From Baffinella frigidus (taxonomy: Eukaryota > Cryptophyceae > Cryptomonadales > Baffinellaceae), in the NCBI GenBank assembly GCA_026770585.1, contig MU646710.1, forward strand, positions 326,507 through 377,969: a DNA stretch of 51,463 nucleotides, in the 5' to 3' direction. Shown one piece after another: positions 17,627-27,779 of this stretch (position 1 is its first letter; each line of letters begins with the position of its first letter). The translations under genes were made by a program, and so were the position numbers. The notes below the pieces were generated by a model. That model did no database searches and was not told the DNA's origin. It saw only the letters and a program-made list of their open reading frames with translations.

Positions 17627-20600
17627 NNNNNNNNNNCTCCGCGCGCGCGTCACCCTAAACCCTGAATCCTTAACCCTGAACCCTGAGCTCTGAAGCCTGA
17701 ACCCTACTCCCAACTCCGGAAGGAGAACGAGGTTGCATCCTAGTCCTCCAAACCTACTCATCCGAGAGAGATAGACAGGCAGAGTCATTTCTGAAAGATG
17801 TCGACGCCGCGCAGGTGATCAAGCAGCGGCTGCGAAAAAACGAGGAGGAGATGGCTCAGGTCAAGCAGGTGCGCCCCACACGCTGCATTCTAGCTCCGTT
17901 TGAGTAAAATTGGGCGCATCGTCGATGTGTTATTTTTGGACCAGATTTCCTGCTCTAACGTTTTCATGGCGAGCCCCGTATTACTCAGCCAAGAGCCGCA
18001 TATTCTTGTCGGTATTCTCGACGCCCATCGGTGTCTTTGCTCAGAAATAGTACGTGGTGTATTTGGTAAGGACATGTGCTGGGTTCTTTTAGAAACTTCA
18101 GGTTCCGTGCTAGAGTTGACTTAGCGGTATTCCAAAAGTCGATTCGTATGGGGGGCGTCGCTCTGAATAACGCTTTCCAAACGAATTGATCTTTGAATGC
18201 TCAGAAATACCCACGAGTAAACTCTAGCGTGGCCTCAACAAATGCACCATGATCTGGTGTGTCTGCTGAGATCATCTGGAGTGTTTGTATTTGTAAGGAT
18301 CATCTGGCTGGTGTCTTTTGTGTTTATTAGGACCAGCTGTTGTTAGTGTTGTTATATTTCCAAGGATATACTGGTATTTTTGTATTTGTTAGGATTAAAT
18401 TTTGCGTCCTGAGGTTCTTTCTAATGACCTGCCGTGGACCACTGGTGAATTCGGTAACATTTTGTGAAGATCCGCTGGTGTATTGTGAGCAACATATGGT
18501 GTACTTGTCAAGAGCAAATACGCCCAACGCGTGGTCAACCTTGCCCTACGAAATTCCTGCTTAGGACAGACTCAGGACAAACAGGCCCGCCTCGGGAAGA
18601 AGTCGTTGCTCTATCAGGCCCGCCTCGGGAAGTCGTTGGCTAACCTCCCCCGCCCCCCATCTACAGCGCGCAACCCAGACCAAAGACCGCGGGGGAGACC
18701 GGGAGCACCAACCTTCTGCGCGCCGCCACCCGCGGCGGCCCGTCCGCCAGGCAAATCCCCGTTACATGTCGATAGTACACCACGGTCGCGGTACAAATTA
18801 TAATGGGTCCGGTACAAAACACTTGTTAGGGGAGCACCATCATGCGCGCCGGCACCCGCGGCGGCCCGTCCGCCAGGTAAACCTAAACGTGCAACCCCAA
18901 ATCATGAAAAGGAAACACTGAACACTGAACACTAAACACTAAACACTAAACACTAAACACTAAACACTAAACACTAAACACTAAACACTACACCCCAAAC
19001 TCCAAACCTCAAACCCCAAACCCAAACCCCAGCCCCCACCCACAAACGAGAAAAAAAAGAAAACCCCTAACCCATAAGCCCGGAACCGCAGACGAAGACA
19101 TTCGCTCTAGAGAAGGAGCTGCGACCGCATTAGGGCTCACGCGGAAGTTGACAACCTCACGCATAAGTTGACGTTTTTTTTCTGCCCGCTTTTCCTCTCA
19201 GGAGCCTAAACCCTAACCCATACGCCCGGAACCGCAGACGCAGACATCCGCGCTGGAGAAGGAGTTGCGACAGCAGCAGAGCGAGTACTCGCAGGCGCGT
19301 CAGGCAGAACGGGCCAGGTGCTGTAACCCTCAACCCTCAACCCTAAAACCTAAACCCTAAAACCTGAAACCTAAAACCGAAAACCGAAAACCTACCCCTT
19401 GAACTGCGTTTGAAAATTCGGGGGGAGTACAGTACGTCCAGGGGCGTCAGGGATATCAGGCCAGGTGCAAGCCCGCCCTGGTACAGAACCGCGCGGGTCT
19501 GTCAGAACAGACCTCCGGGGGCGGGCGTCCAAACGGGGAAAAGGTTGGGACTCGAGTCGGTTCAAACAGGCGTATGGGGGCCTCACAACCTGTGTCCTGT
19601 GAACTGCGAAAATCGCCGATTTACCACCCGTATTATTGACTTTTGCCGTGGAGCCGCAGGAGCTCCACCAACCTGTTTCTTCTGAACCGCAAAAAAATGC
19701 CTGTGGTGTTGACTTTTGGCGTGCGCCGCAGGAGCTCGTCGAAGCGGGAGGAGCGGGAGAAGGACCAGGAGATGAAGTACGAGATCGCAAAATACCGCGC
19801 GGTTTGCACACCCCACCACTCGAGGCTCGAACAAGGGCTGTTTTTCAAACGTGCGCTCACCCTGTTTGCGTTTATAGTTCTAAGCAGCGCCCGTATTTGT
19901 ATGATCGTGGGTATCAATTTCTGCCCAAGACGATCTAGGGGGTTGCGTACATGTATTTTGGATGACCTCTGTGTTGTCTTTTCAAACCCCCTCACAATCC
20001 GTAGGGATATAGGCAGGTCCTACGGATGTCCTTACCGATTTTTTGGTGGCCAGGCGTTTCCAACGTGAACGTGCGCCAGGAATCAGTGGTCATTTCCCAA
20101 ACGTGGCCGAAGCGTAGTACGAATGTGTGAACTGACCGCAATTTCCGGATGCGGCAGGCGCGGCATCAGCTGATCGAACAGGGGGGGGTGCAGCAGCAGC
20201 AGCAGCAACAGCGGGGGGGGCGGGGACAGGCGGCTGCGCGGGCGACCGCAAGCGCTGGCCAGGTAGGGGAGAGGGGGGGGGGGCGTTGCAACGTGTTTTT
20301 TACCGGACGCGGTTTTTTTTGTACCGCGATTGACGAGGTCTAAACCCTCAACCTTCTAACCCTCAGCCATACCCTGAGGCGTTGACGAGTTCCCCGCCCC
20401 TCCTGCTCCTCCTGCTCCTGCGTGTGAACAGAACAAACGTACGTCACCACCAGCTAGGCCGCGGCAGGTGTGAGGACCTAGGCCAGCTAGGCTAGGACGA
20501 GCCCGCCTCGGGATGGCATTGGAGCCATCGCTGTATAACGGGCAGATGTCTCTTGGAATACATCATCAGACCTCACTGGTTATGAGCCCGGCGGGCGTCG

Positions 20601-23600
20601 CAAGGGAAGGCGGGGGCAGTCGCGAGGGCTGACGAGGTACCGCAGATGGGGGGGGGGTGCGTCACAACGTGTTTGTACCGGGCGCGTTTTTGTTCGTACC
20701 GCGATCGAGGTGTACTATTGACATTTAGCGCATTTTGAGCGGGGGGGTAACCATACACCCCCCCAAAACAATAAAATAGAAATTCAATCTTGAACCCCAA
20801 ATCCCAACCCAGGACCCCGTGGCACCACATTTCGGTGATCGACGGGGTGGAGGGAGCGCTGGGCCTCACACGTTCCACGGGCGTGCTCAGCCCTTCACCC
20901 TGCATCTCAACCCCCAAAACTCGAGACCCAAACCCCAAAACCCAAAACCCAAACCTCAAAACCAGGATCCTGGGCACCATATCTCGGAAAACGACGGGTT
21001 GTAGGGAGCCGTGGGCCTCACACACCCTACGCCCAAAACCCTACGCCCGAAACCTTCAAATCAAACCCCGACACCCGACACCCGACACCGGAAGCCCGGA
21101 ACCCTGATCCCGAGTTCATCACGCATCTTACACCCTTGCTAAACCCTCCATGCGCTTGCAAACTCCTAGTGTCGGGGTTAAGGTTTAGAAAACCCGAAAC
21201 CTGAAACGTTTCACGCACACCCCGAACCCCGAAACACGTAACGCTGAACCCTGACACCCTCCACCCGAAACACTCCAACTCAAGCCCCGACGCCTAAAAC
21301 ACGAAATGCTGAACCATGCTGTGCTTTGTTTGCAGGGTCGTGTAAGAGGTGGAGTTAGAATCCATCCGGAAAATGCTCGCATGAGCGGCCGACACGGGGT
21401 ACAGTAGTGACACAATGCGTAGCATGTGTGGCGCTGACGCTGGTTGTTTGGTAACAAACTATGAATCTCTCTGTAGGGGCATGTGCAGCATATCTCGGTG
21501 ATCGACGGGGTGGAGGGTGCGCTGGGGGATTCGGTGGAGGCGGGGGGGGCTGTCGATGCCAAGAAGGTGCTCGCCGCCCCCCTCAACCCCAAACCCCAAA
21601 CCCCAAACCCCAAACCCCAAACCCCAAACCCCAAACCCCAAACCCTGATCCACCCCAAACCCTAATCCCCAAATTCCTAGGAATAGGCCATGAGGGTTTA
21701 TAATTTTGGGTGTAGGGGGGTTCAAGGTTGAAGGTTTTAAGGTATAGGGTTTCGGGCTCAGGGTTTAAGGTAAAGGGTTTCGGGTGCAGGGTTTACCCGA
21801 ACCCCTAAACCGGGCGCTGCCGGTGTCCCAAAGAAAGTGCGCCGCTGGGGTTTGTCATAACGTGCAACAAATACGGTTACAGGGGTTGTTCGAAATCCAA
21901 GAGCCCGCAGCCCCCTTAGGACCGCCGGGGATTCCTATGAAGAGGTCTAGATGGGTCTAGGGCGGGTGGGTGTGCAAGAGCGCTGCCCACCGAGACAAAA
22001 GTCGGGAGTGGAGCGTCTCAAAGCAAAAGTGGAACCTCCGTTGACTTAAGGTAACGGTGGGTTGCTGGACCTTAAGGACACGCACCGCCGTGAGGTCTTA
22101 CAGTAGGGCTTGGGCTAGTCCCAGGAAGATACGAGCATCCTACGGGCGGTGCGTGTCATTAATTTCGAGCAACCCATGTAGATTATTTCAGCGCTCGACC
22201 ATACCCCGAAGAAGGTGCGGAGGTGGGGTTTAGGGGTTAGGTTTTACGGTTTGGGATTTAGGGTCTCTCTATCGCGAGCAACTCTAATCCCTGAACTCTG
22301 AACCCTGAACCCTGAACCCTGAATCAACCCTAAACTCCAACCCCTACACCATAACCCCCTATCTATATCCCTGACCCCTAAACACCAACCCCCTATCCCT
22401 AACCCCTAAGCCCCCAACCCTGTACCACAAACACTAGACCCTGTTCCCTAAACCCTTACTGGACGCTAAACCCACGCTACATCAGGTGAAGCCGGTGAAC
22501 CCGAACATGCTTCCGGGGGTAAACGCCTACTCGTGGTGGTCGGCGACAACAGCGCCCACTAAGAAGGTGCTCTCCGTCTCCTTTTTCTCCTTTTCTCCTT
22601 CTTTATTTTATTTTTCCCCTTCTTGTCCCCTTTCCGTTGTTTCTTTATTTTATTGTGTATTTTGATTATTGTGTATTTTTGAATTATTTTATTGTGTATT
22701 CTGATTCTTGATTGGTGTTGTGGGTGTTTGTGTTGGTTGACCCGGGCATGCTTCCGGGGGGGTGAACGCCTTCTCATGGTGGTCGGTAACATCAGGGCCC
22801 GCTAAGATGGTCTCCACCCTAAACCCGACCCCTTCTTTTTCTTTTTCTTGCGAAGGTTCCCCAAACCCTAAACCCTAAAGCTCAAACCCTGCACTTACCC
22901 TAAACCCTACACCCTACACCCCAACACCCTAAACCCTAAACCCTGAACCCCACACCCCAAACCCTAAACCACAAAACCACAAACCACACACCACAAACCA
23001 CAAACACTAAACCTTAAACCCTAAACCTCAAACACTAAACACGAAACACGAAATAGGTGGATACGGCGAAGGAAACAGAGGAGTGGCTGCACCGCAAGGA
23101 CGTGCACAAGCGCACCAAGGGTGCGAACCCTCAACCCTAGACCCCATCACCTATAACCCTAAACACAAGTGGGCCAAGGGTGCCACGAACCCATGCACCA
23201 TGAATCCTGAACCCGAAACCGGAAACGCTGAACCCTCAACCCAAAATCCTCCTCCTTCTTCACATCTCCCTCAACTCTAAACCCTAAACCCTAAACCCTG
23301 AACCCTTAGCACTAAACCCTAAACCCTGAACCCTGAACCCTAACACCTGAACCCTAAACCCTAAACCCTGAACCCTAAACCCTAAACCCCAAACCATGCA
23401 CCCCAAAGATTCCAACACAATCACCCTAAACACCAAACCCACAACCAGGGGGGTGCCACGACCTGTACACGTGCGTCGACTCGATGTTTGGGAAGAAGCA
23501 TCAGAGCAACCTCCAGCTCGCGGACGAGGTGTGCGTCTCTCTATTGTGTGAACCACATATTGTGCGTCTTTCTATGATGTGACCCACAAATTATGCGTCT

Positions 23601-25077
23601 TTCTATTATATGTACCATAAATTATGCGTCTTTATATTATGAGTACAACACGTCTGCCACGTTTGCAGAGAAAGCAAGGATTCTTCGGGTAAATTAACTT
23701 TTGGTTCGATGTTTGGGAAGAAGCACCAGACCAACCTCCAGCTCGTCGACGAGGTTCGAAACCCGAAACCCGAAACTCGAGACCCGGAACCCGGAACGCC
23801 AACCCCGAAACCCGAAACCCGAAACCCGAAACCCGAAACTAGGTTGCTCTGGTGCTTCTTCCCATATTCTCGCGCCCGAATGAGTCTCGCGCCCGACTCA
23901 TTCGGGCGCAACACTCACAGCAACCCGAACCCCCGAAAACCCGAAACCCGAATCCTGAAAACCGAACCCCCCCATGCTAGGCCCAGTCGGCAGCGAAGTA
24001 AGACCCGACGCCCCAAACCCCAAACCCTCAACCCTAAACCCCAAACCACAAACCCCAAACCTGAAACTCTAGACTCTGAACCCTAACCCTTGAACCCTAA
24101 ACCCGAAACTCAAAACTTGACACCCCAAACCCCAAACCCGAAACCCGAAACCCGAAAACAGGCGTGGAAGGAGCAGCACTTGCGGCAGGCGCGCATCGCC
24201 GCTGAGCAGGTACACCCCATAACCTAAACCTCAAGCTCTAAGCACTAAACCCTAAACCCCAAGCCCGAAAAACGAAAAACGAAAAACGAAAACTGAAAAC
24301 TGAAAACCGAAACGCCAAACCCGGGCCCAAGCCCGAAAACCTAGAAGCGAAACACCAAACCCGAAGCCCGAAAAACAAAACCCAGAGGCTGGCGCGCATT
24401 GCCGCCGAGAAGCCAAACCCGAAAGCCAAAGCCTAAACCCCGAACCCGAAAACCGAAAACCCTGACGCCAAAACCCTGATCCCAGAACCCGAAACCCGGA
24501 ACCCGAAACCCGGAACTCGAAACCTGAAACCCCAAACACCTAAACCCAAACGCCACACCCTAGACTCTAAAACCCTCAATCTCAAAGCCCCCACCGAGCA
24601 GGGCGTGCGCATGGGGACTCGCCGGGAGAAGTCCGGATCCCGTAATGCTTATGAGTTTCGGCAATGAAATTTACTGCACAGAATGATTATGCTGGTAATA
24701 GCAAAAGCATTGGTGCGGTAAATTTCGCGGCGAAATTCATTGAAAGTAAACCTGTCCCCGGATGAGGGCAGGGGGGGCGCGCGCACGGAGAAGTCCGAAC
24801 CCCCAAACCCCAAACTCCAAACCCCACACCCCACACCCAACACCCTGCACTCTTGAAACACCCTGAGCCCTAAATCCCAAACCCCCGACCGAGCAGAGCG
24901 CGCGCATGGGGACACGCACAGAGAAGGCCGGATCGGACACTCTCGTTTCCACCTCACAGGTCAAAAATCCTGAACCCGAAAACCGAAAACCGAGACCCGG
25001 AACCCAGAACCCGGAACCGAGACCCGAGACCCAGGCCCGAAACCCCAAACCTCAAACCCCACACCCCAAACCCCAAA

Positions 25078-25116
<39 letters not shown>

Positions 25117-26121
25117 GAACCCTCAACCCTGGACCCTCAACCCTCAACCCTCGACCCTCAACGCTCAACGCTCTCAACACACTCATCGACAGCGTAAACC
25201 CTAAACCCACACACGAAACACAGGTTGCGCACCATGGCTCCTCGGGGTGCTGGACGGGGACGCGCATCCTTCGCATCACGCGAAGCGTCCTGCACCCTGC
25301 ACCTTCAATCCTAACCTATCAACCTTGAACAATAAATCATCACCAACAAACCATAAACACTAAACAATGAACCATAATCAATAGAACACAAAACACAAAA
25401 CATATGAAATTAATGAAATATAGACAATGGATAATAAACTGTAAACCGAACGCAGGTTGCGGCGCACCCCGGGGCGCCGCTCCTCGGGGTCCTGGACGGG
25501 GACGCGCGCCAGCACGACGCCAACCTCCCTTCACCCTGCACCCTAAACCTTTTACCCATTAACCATAAACCATAAACCATAAACCATAAACCATAAACCA
25601 TAAACCATAAACCATAAACCATAAACCCTACACCTTGCACCCCACACAACAAATAATAATTAATAAACAATTCACAATAAATAAATCATAATAAACAATA
25701 AATTAGTCATAAATGATAATAAACCCCGCACACAGGTTGGGGCGCACCCTGGGGTGCCCCTGCTCGGAGTCCTGGACGTGGACCCTCAAAACCAGACTAT
25801 TGGGCATGGTGGTTTCGATGGGTGGTGAACGCACTTTGTTCGCAGGTTGCGGCGCCCCTGCTCGGGGTGTTGGACGGGGACCCATCACCCTACACCCTAC
25901 ACCCCAAACTCCATGGTGGGTATGTTGGTTTCGATGCGTAGACCATGGTGGGTATGTTGGTTTGGATGGGTAGTAAAGCCGCACCTGAAACACAGGTTGC
26001 GGCGCACCCTGGGGCGCCACTCCTCGGAGTGTTGGACGGGGACTCTCACCAGCATGATGCCAAGCTCCCGGGCGTCGAGGAGAACCGCTGGGGCGGCAAA
26101 GGCTTCTGGTGCACCCCATAA
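15460..26121 (+). CDS. Membrane-anchored coiled-coil-rich protein, 16 exons, function unknown
   Basis: I do not recognise the family. Exons: 15460-15611, 15959-16124, 16554-16637, 17257-17343, 17815-17868, 18667-18750, 19238-19317, 19732-19801, 20158-20262, 21477-21566, 22486-22566, 23057-23120, 23449-23528, 24162-24209, 24897-24959, 25996-26121. They total 1434 nt (477 residues plus stop). Residues about 5-24 are a hydrophobic anchor or signal (GVLVGLVLLAVALTG). Then come Ala/Glu/Lys/Arg-rich helical stretches (ARGEAVLAATKSRG, RLEQAREQDMKEARAM, LEKELRQQQSEYSQARQAE), a Q-run (7 Gln), a GCHDLYTCVDSMFGKKH patch and the C-terminal ENRWGGKGFWCTP. Phases agree at every junction, including the 1-2 and 2-1 splits. 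Exons 5 and 6 are the weakest; exon 6 would use a GC donor. The start is the first ATG, directly before the hydrophobic segment. Introns carry copies of neighbouring exons. Confidence 0.62.
16143..16277. mobile_element. MITE-like element, CTAGCTCTGCCTCA family, copy 3 (inverted)
   Basis: It reads CTCTGTCTCGGTCTAAGTGG, then the palindrome GGCTCACCAATTGGGTGAGC and TTAACAAATTTGTACC, and ends CTGAGGCAGAGCTAG. It begins 19 bases after the donor of exon 15959-16124. Confidence 0.65.
16374..17080 (+). pseudogene. Five copies of ends of the MKEARAMNFAEDEWLKKAK exon
   Basis: One 5' copy (about 16374-16410) precedes the true exon 16554-16637. Four 3' copies follow at about 16690-16730, 16826-16866, 16972-17013 and 17048-17078. 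All read MNF-x-E-D-E-W-L-K-K-A-K with substitutions and are separated by TTTAGGGTGTAGG filler. Confidence 0.75.
17373..17495. repeat. GA-rich microsatellite
   Basis: (GA)n with interspersed T and CA (GAGAGAGACAGAGAC) lies in the intron after exon 17257-17343, between that exon and its inverted copy. Confidence 0.9.
17497..17535 (-). pseudogene. Inverted copy of the PYSQLQKEK exon end
   Basis: The reverse complement reads ACCCGCGTGCCCTACTCGCA followed by GCTCCAGAAGGAGAAGG. It is nearly identical to the end of exon 17257-17343, but in opposite orientation across the GA microsatellite. A direct, more diverged copy lies at about 17702-17733. Confidence 0.75.
17556..17636. other. Poly-C run ending in an assembly gap
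   Basis: 71 C in a row (17556-17626) are followed by 10 N (17627-17636). The true length and content here are unknown, and the C run may itself be a sequencing artefact. Confidence 0.95.
17869..18580. other. Intron without recognised coding, diffuse ACCAGCTG/ATCATCTGG repeats
   Basis: 18235-18500 has a loose tandem pattern of about 50-60 bp (GATCATCTGG, GGACCAGCTG, GACCACTGG with TGTATTTGTTAGGA). ORFs here show no splice-consistent family match. Confidence 0.45.
18585..18876 (+). pseudogene. Exon 6 region with partial copies
   Basis: The segment GCCCGCCTCGGGAAG occurs twice (18585 and 18618). The 3' end of exon 18667-18750 is repeated at about 18829-18876, there followed by a GT donor (CCAG/GTAAAC) instead of the exon's GC donor. 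Frame assignment of this exon is uncertain. Confidence 0.5.
18905..19075. repeat. ACACTAA and CCCAAAC filler
   Basis: About ten ACACTAA units (18914-18988) are followed by CCCCAAA/CCCTAAC. A short copy of the TQTSALEKEL exon start follows at about 19078-19125. Confidence 0.8.
21586..21665. repeat. CCCCAAA heptamer array
   Basis: Nine or so near-perfect CCCCAAA units begin 20 bases downstream of the splice donor at 21566. Confidence 0.9.
21878..22180. mobile_element. Foldback element with GACACGCACCG arms, copy 1
   Basis: The ends are TACAGGGGTTGTTCGAAAT and ATTTCGAGCAACCCATGTA. Inner arms GACACGCACCGCC and GGCGGTGCGTGTC enclose a CCTACAGTAGGG-like centre. Relatives lie at 26535-26660 and about 27160-27256. 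An extra segment with TTAAGG...CCTTAAG suggests a nested insertion. Confidence 0.65.
22570..22740. repeat. T-rich low-complexity with ATTTTATTGTGTATT units
   Basis: CTCCTTTTTCTCCTTTTCTCC passes into repeats of TTATTTTATTGTGTATTxTGA. A copy of the MLPGVNAYSWW exon follows at about 22738-22815 (LGMLPGG-NAFSWWS equivalent with changes). Confidence 0.7.
22855..23050. repeat. CCCTAAA telomere-like block
   Basis: CCCTAAA/CCCTACA/CACAAAC heptamers fill the intron directly upstream of the acceptor at 23056. The sense strand is C-rich. Confidence 0.85.
23120..23448. repeat. CCCTAAA telomere-like block
   Basis: The intron between exons 23057-23120 and 23449-23528 is almost wholly CCCTAAA/CCCTGAA, apart from a scrap of the preceding exon end (CACAAG-TGGGCCAAGGGTG) near 23165. 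Confidence 0.85.
23701..23756 (+). pseudogene. Copy of the MFGKKHQSNLQLADE exon end
   Basis: It encodes MFGKKHQTNLQLVDE followed by GAG/GTTCG, nearly the same as the end of exon 23449-23528 and with the donor kept. CCCGAAA filler follows. Confidence 0.75.
23757..24600. repeat. CCCGAAA/CCCTAAA filler with exon 14 inside
   Basis: Long CCCGAAA, CCCCAAA and AAAACGA arrays surround exon 24162-24209 (AWKEQHLRQARIAAEQ). A copy of its end (LARIAAEK) lies at about 24385-24416. A short palindrome of the type CGCCCGAATGAG/CTCATTCGGGCG lies at 23872-23907. Confidence 0.8.
24658..24747. mobile_element. Foldback element with CAATGAAATTTACT arm, copy 1
   Basis: GCAATGAAATTTACTGCA pairs with TGCGGTAAATTTCGCGGCGAAATTCATTG. 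The same GGCAATGAAATTTACT arm occurs at 37974. It lies between two copies of the MGTRxEKxG exon (24594-24635 and 24897-24959). Confidence 0.55.
25080..25200. repeat. CAACTCT/CAACCCT heptamer array
   Basis: A homogenised variant of the filler (five or so CTCAACT units, then CCCTCAA) lies in the intron before the last exon. Confidence 0.85.
25555..25625. repeat. CCATAAA heptamer array
   Basis: Nine near-perfect CCATAAA units, a clean local variant of the intron filler, between two copies of the terminal exon start. Confidence 0.9.
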
Positions 26122-26419
26122 TTGTTTTTCCATTTGTCTTATTTTAGCCCTTTTCGGGGTCAAACTCAGTCACTTACCCCCCGGATTATGGGGGTCTTGG
26201 GGTCGCCATAGTCAACCTTGTGGAGGGGTTACTCGCGAACAAGCACGGGCACCAGCACGGCCAAGCTGCTGGGCGTGGCTGAAAACCGCTGGGGCAGCAA
26301 GGGCTTGTGGTATTCATCCTCAGCAAATGTTTGAGGGGAAATATTTGATGTAAATAGCTGAGCTTAGATGAGTGGCACGTTGAGGTTTGATTGGGTTCTG
26401 TTCTAAATTTATTATATGA

Positions 26420-26447
26420 CGAGCCCAGTTTTACTGAGGCAGAGCTA
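26420..26447. mobile_element. Fragment of CTAGCTCTGCCTCA-family element
   Basis: ACGAGCCCAG...TGAGGCAGAGCTAG is the right end of the family. It abuts the 3' copy of the terminal exon at 26445. Confidence 0.5.
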
Positions 26448-26534
26448 GCCCCTAGCACGACGCCCAGCTCCCGGGCGTGGCCGAAACCCGCTGGGGAGGC
26501 ACGAGCTTCTGGTACACCCCATAACCCGAAACCC

Positions 26535-26660
26535 TACAGGGTTTACTCGAGAATAAGGACACGCACCATCCCTGGGGGGGTCCTATGCTCTTCAACTCCC
26601 TCGGTGGAGACTTCGGGGCCTAGGGACGGTGCGTGTCGTTAATTTCGAGTGACCCCTGTA
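26535..26660. mobile_element. Foldback element with GACACGCACC arms, copy 2
   Basis: TACAGGGTTTACTCGAGAAT and ATTTCGAGTGACCCCTGTA are the ends; GGACACGCACCATCC and GGACGGTGCGTGTC are the inner arms. A degraded relative (ACGGCGCGTGTCCATAATTTCGAG) lies at about 27160-27256. Confidence 0.65.
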
Positions 26661-26669
26661 ACCCGTGTC

Positions 26670-27420
26670 GTGTCCGCGTGATGACGTCTTCGTGAAGGAG
26701 TCGTGTCCGTATGATGATGAGTCCACGACGGGGTCGTGTCCGTGTCCAGAACGGGATCGTGTCCACGCCTGAGTGCATCTCCTCGCGCGCGTGAGTAATA
26801 CTCGGACTTTCAAAATGATTTTAGTGTTCCGTTTCCCACTGAAATAATTTTAACAGTTGAAACTACTACCCATACGATTGCAGCAGGGTGTCGTATGGTA
26901 TCGCTTCCGCCTGATTTCATCCCACCAGGCATTTAAACTAAATGCTCGAAATGCATACTTGTGGCGTCAGATTCTGTCTGAAGTGGCCAAATTGGCAACT
27001 TGTGACGCCAAAAGTATGCGTTTCGAGCAATTGAATTAAATGCCTGGGGGGATGAGATTCCGTCTTCGTGAAGGGATCGTGTCCGCCTGATTGGGCATTT
27101 CCAAGGCCCAATCAGACCGCCATTCACGGCCCTATCGGTTCAAATATTGAGAGTGCCAGGCGGAACCGTCCTAGTGTCCTGCCGTAGGGCTAATCCTAGG
27201 AGCATAGCACCACCCCAGGGACGGCGCGTGTCCATAATTTCGAGTTACTTCTGGATCGTGCCCGCCTGATTGCATCTCCAGGATATTTTTTTTTGGGTCA
27301 CAGGGCTCAGAGTAGATTGTTTAGGGTTTTAGTGTGTGAAGTGTTAAGGGTGTAGGGTTTAGGGTTTGAGGAAGATATCATGTCCGCCTAATTGCATCTC
27401 CTCGACCGCAGGACACGTCT
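26670..27420. repeat. Dispersed ATCGTGTCCGCCTGATTGCATCTCC repeats
   Basis: The unit recurs near 26690, 26755, 26895, 27070, 27245 and 27370, interrupted by a foldback element (26913-27048) and TTTAGGG filler. It looks like an exon or intron-end copy set, but I cannot identify the source exon. Confidence 0.45.
26913..27048. mobile_element. Long-armed foldback element
   Basis: Arms of about 55 bp (ATTTCATCCCACCAGGCATT...TTGTGGCGTCA and its inverse ending GGGGGGATGAGAT) surround a loop of about 35 bp. It is a typical MITE fold and is inserted in a copy of the CCGCCTGATT repeat. Confidence 0.65.
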
Positions 27421-27475
27421 CCTCGGGGCTCCCAAGAAGGGCGTTAAGAAGGCTACGCTTCAGCACTAATCCACC
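27421..27475 (+). other. Possible terminal exon LLGAPKKGVKKATLQH
   Basis: A CGCAG acceptor at 27411-27420 is followed by an open stretch ending in stop TAA (TRLLGAPKKGVKKATLQH in one frame). A copy of its end (KATLQP plus stop) lies near 27690-27722. No upstream exon could be linked to it. It could be a fragment of another gene. Confidence 0.25.
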
Positions 27476-27495
27476 GTTACTCTTCGTAACGGTCG

Positions 27496-27641
27496 ACAGG
27501 AGTACCTCGCTCATAAGAAAGAGCCCCCCCCTAGGACCATAAGATCGAGCCCCCCCCTAGGACCAGAATAGGATCCTAGGCATCGTCCTACTGAAGGGTC
27601 CTAGAGGCAGGCGGTTTCTTCTGAGCGAGGTACCCCTGTAC
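27496..27641. mobile_element. Palindromic MITE, GGTACCTCGCTCATAAG family, copy 1
   Basis: The ends are ACAGGAGTACCTCGCTCATAAG and its inverse ending GCGAGGTACCCCTGTA. It is 146 bp, longer than the others because CCCCCCCTAGGACC is duplicated inside. Confidence 0.8.
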
Positions 27642-27779
27642 TCCCTAGTAACGGCCGTGTAGGCCCAAGAGGGGCACAGCCTTCAGAATTAAGCAGTAAC
27701 TAAGGCCACGCTGCAGCCGTAAGAGAGGTGGGCCCGTCGAGCAGCCACTTACTCTCAGTGAGGGAGGTGCCTGACTTTT

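Larger units (their letters stand above)
20819..22230 (+). pseudogene. Copies of the HISVIDGVEGALG exon
   Basis: 5' copies lie at about 20819-20880 (HHISVIDGVEGALG) and 20968-21022, upstream of the true exon 21477-21566. 3' copies (x-x-KK before GTGCG) lie at about 21806-21845 and 22195-22230. Confidence 0.7.
25225..26523 (+). pseudogene. Copies of the terminal exon VAAHPGAPLLGVLDGD...WGGKGFWCTP
   Basis: 5' copies with acceptor lie at about 25225-25295, 25456-25530, 25733-25790 and 25845-25890. The complete terminal exon is 25996-26121. 3' copies follow at about 26240-26310 and 26445-26523; the last ends WGGTSFWYTP plus stop TAA, so a second possible terminus exists. Confidence 0.75.

Noticed and set aside
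15460-26121. Dinoflagellate assignment of the host
   Set aside because: GC donors and a complex plastid would fit, but the head-to-head gene arrangement argues against the usual one-directional gene clusters; other red-lineage algae fit as well, so I left the group open.
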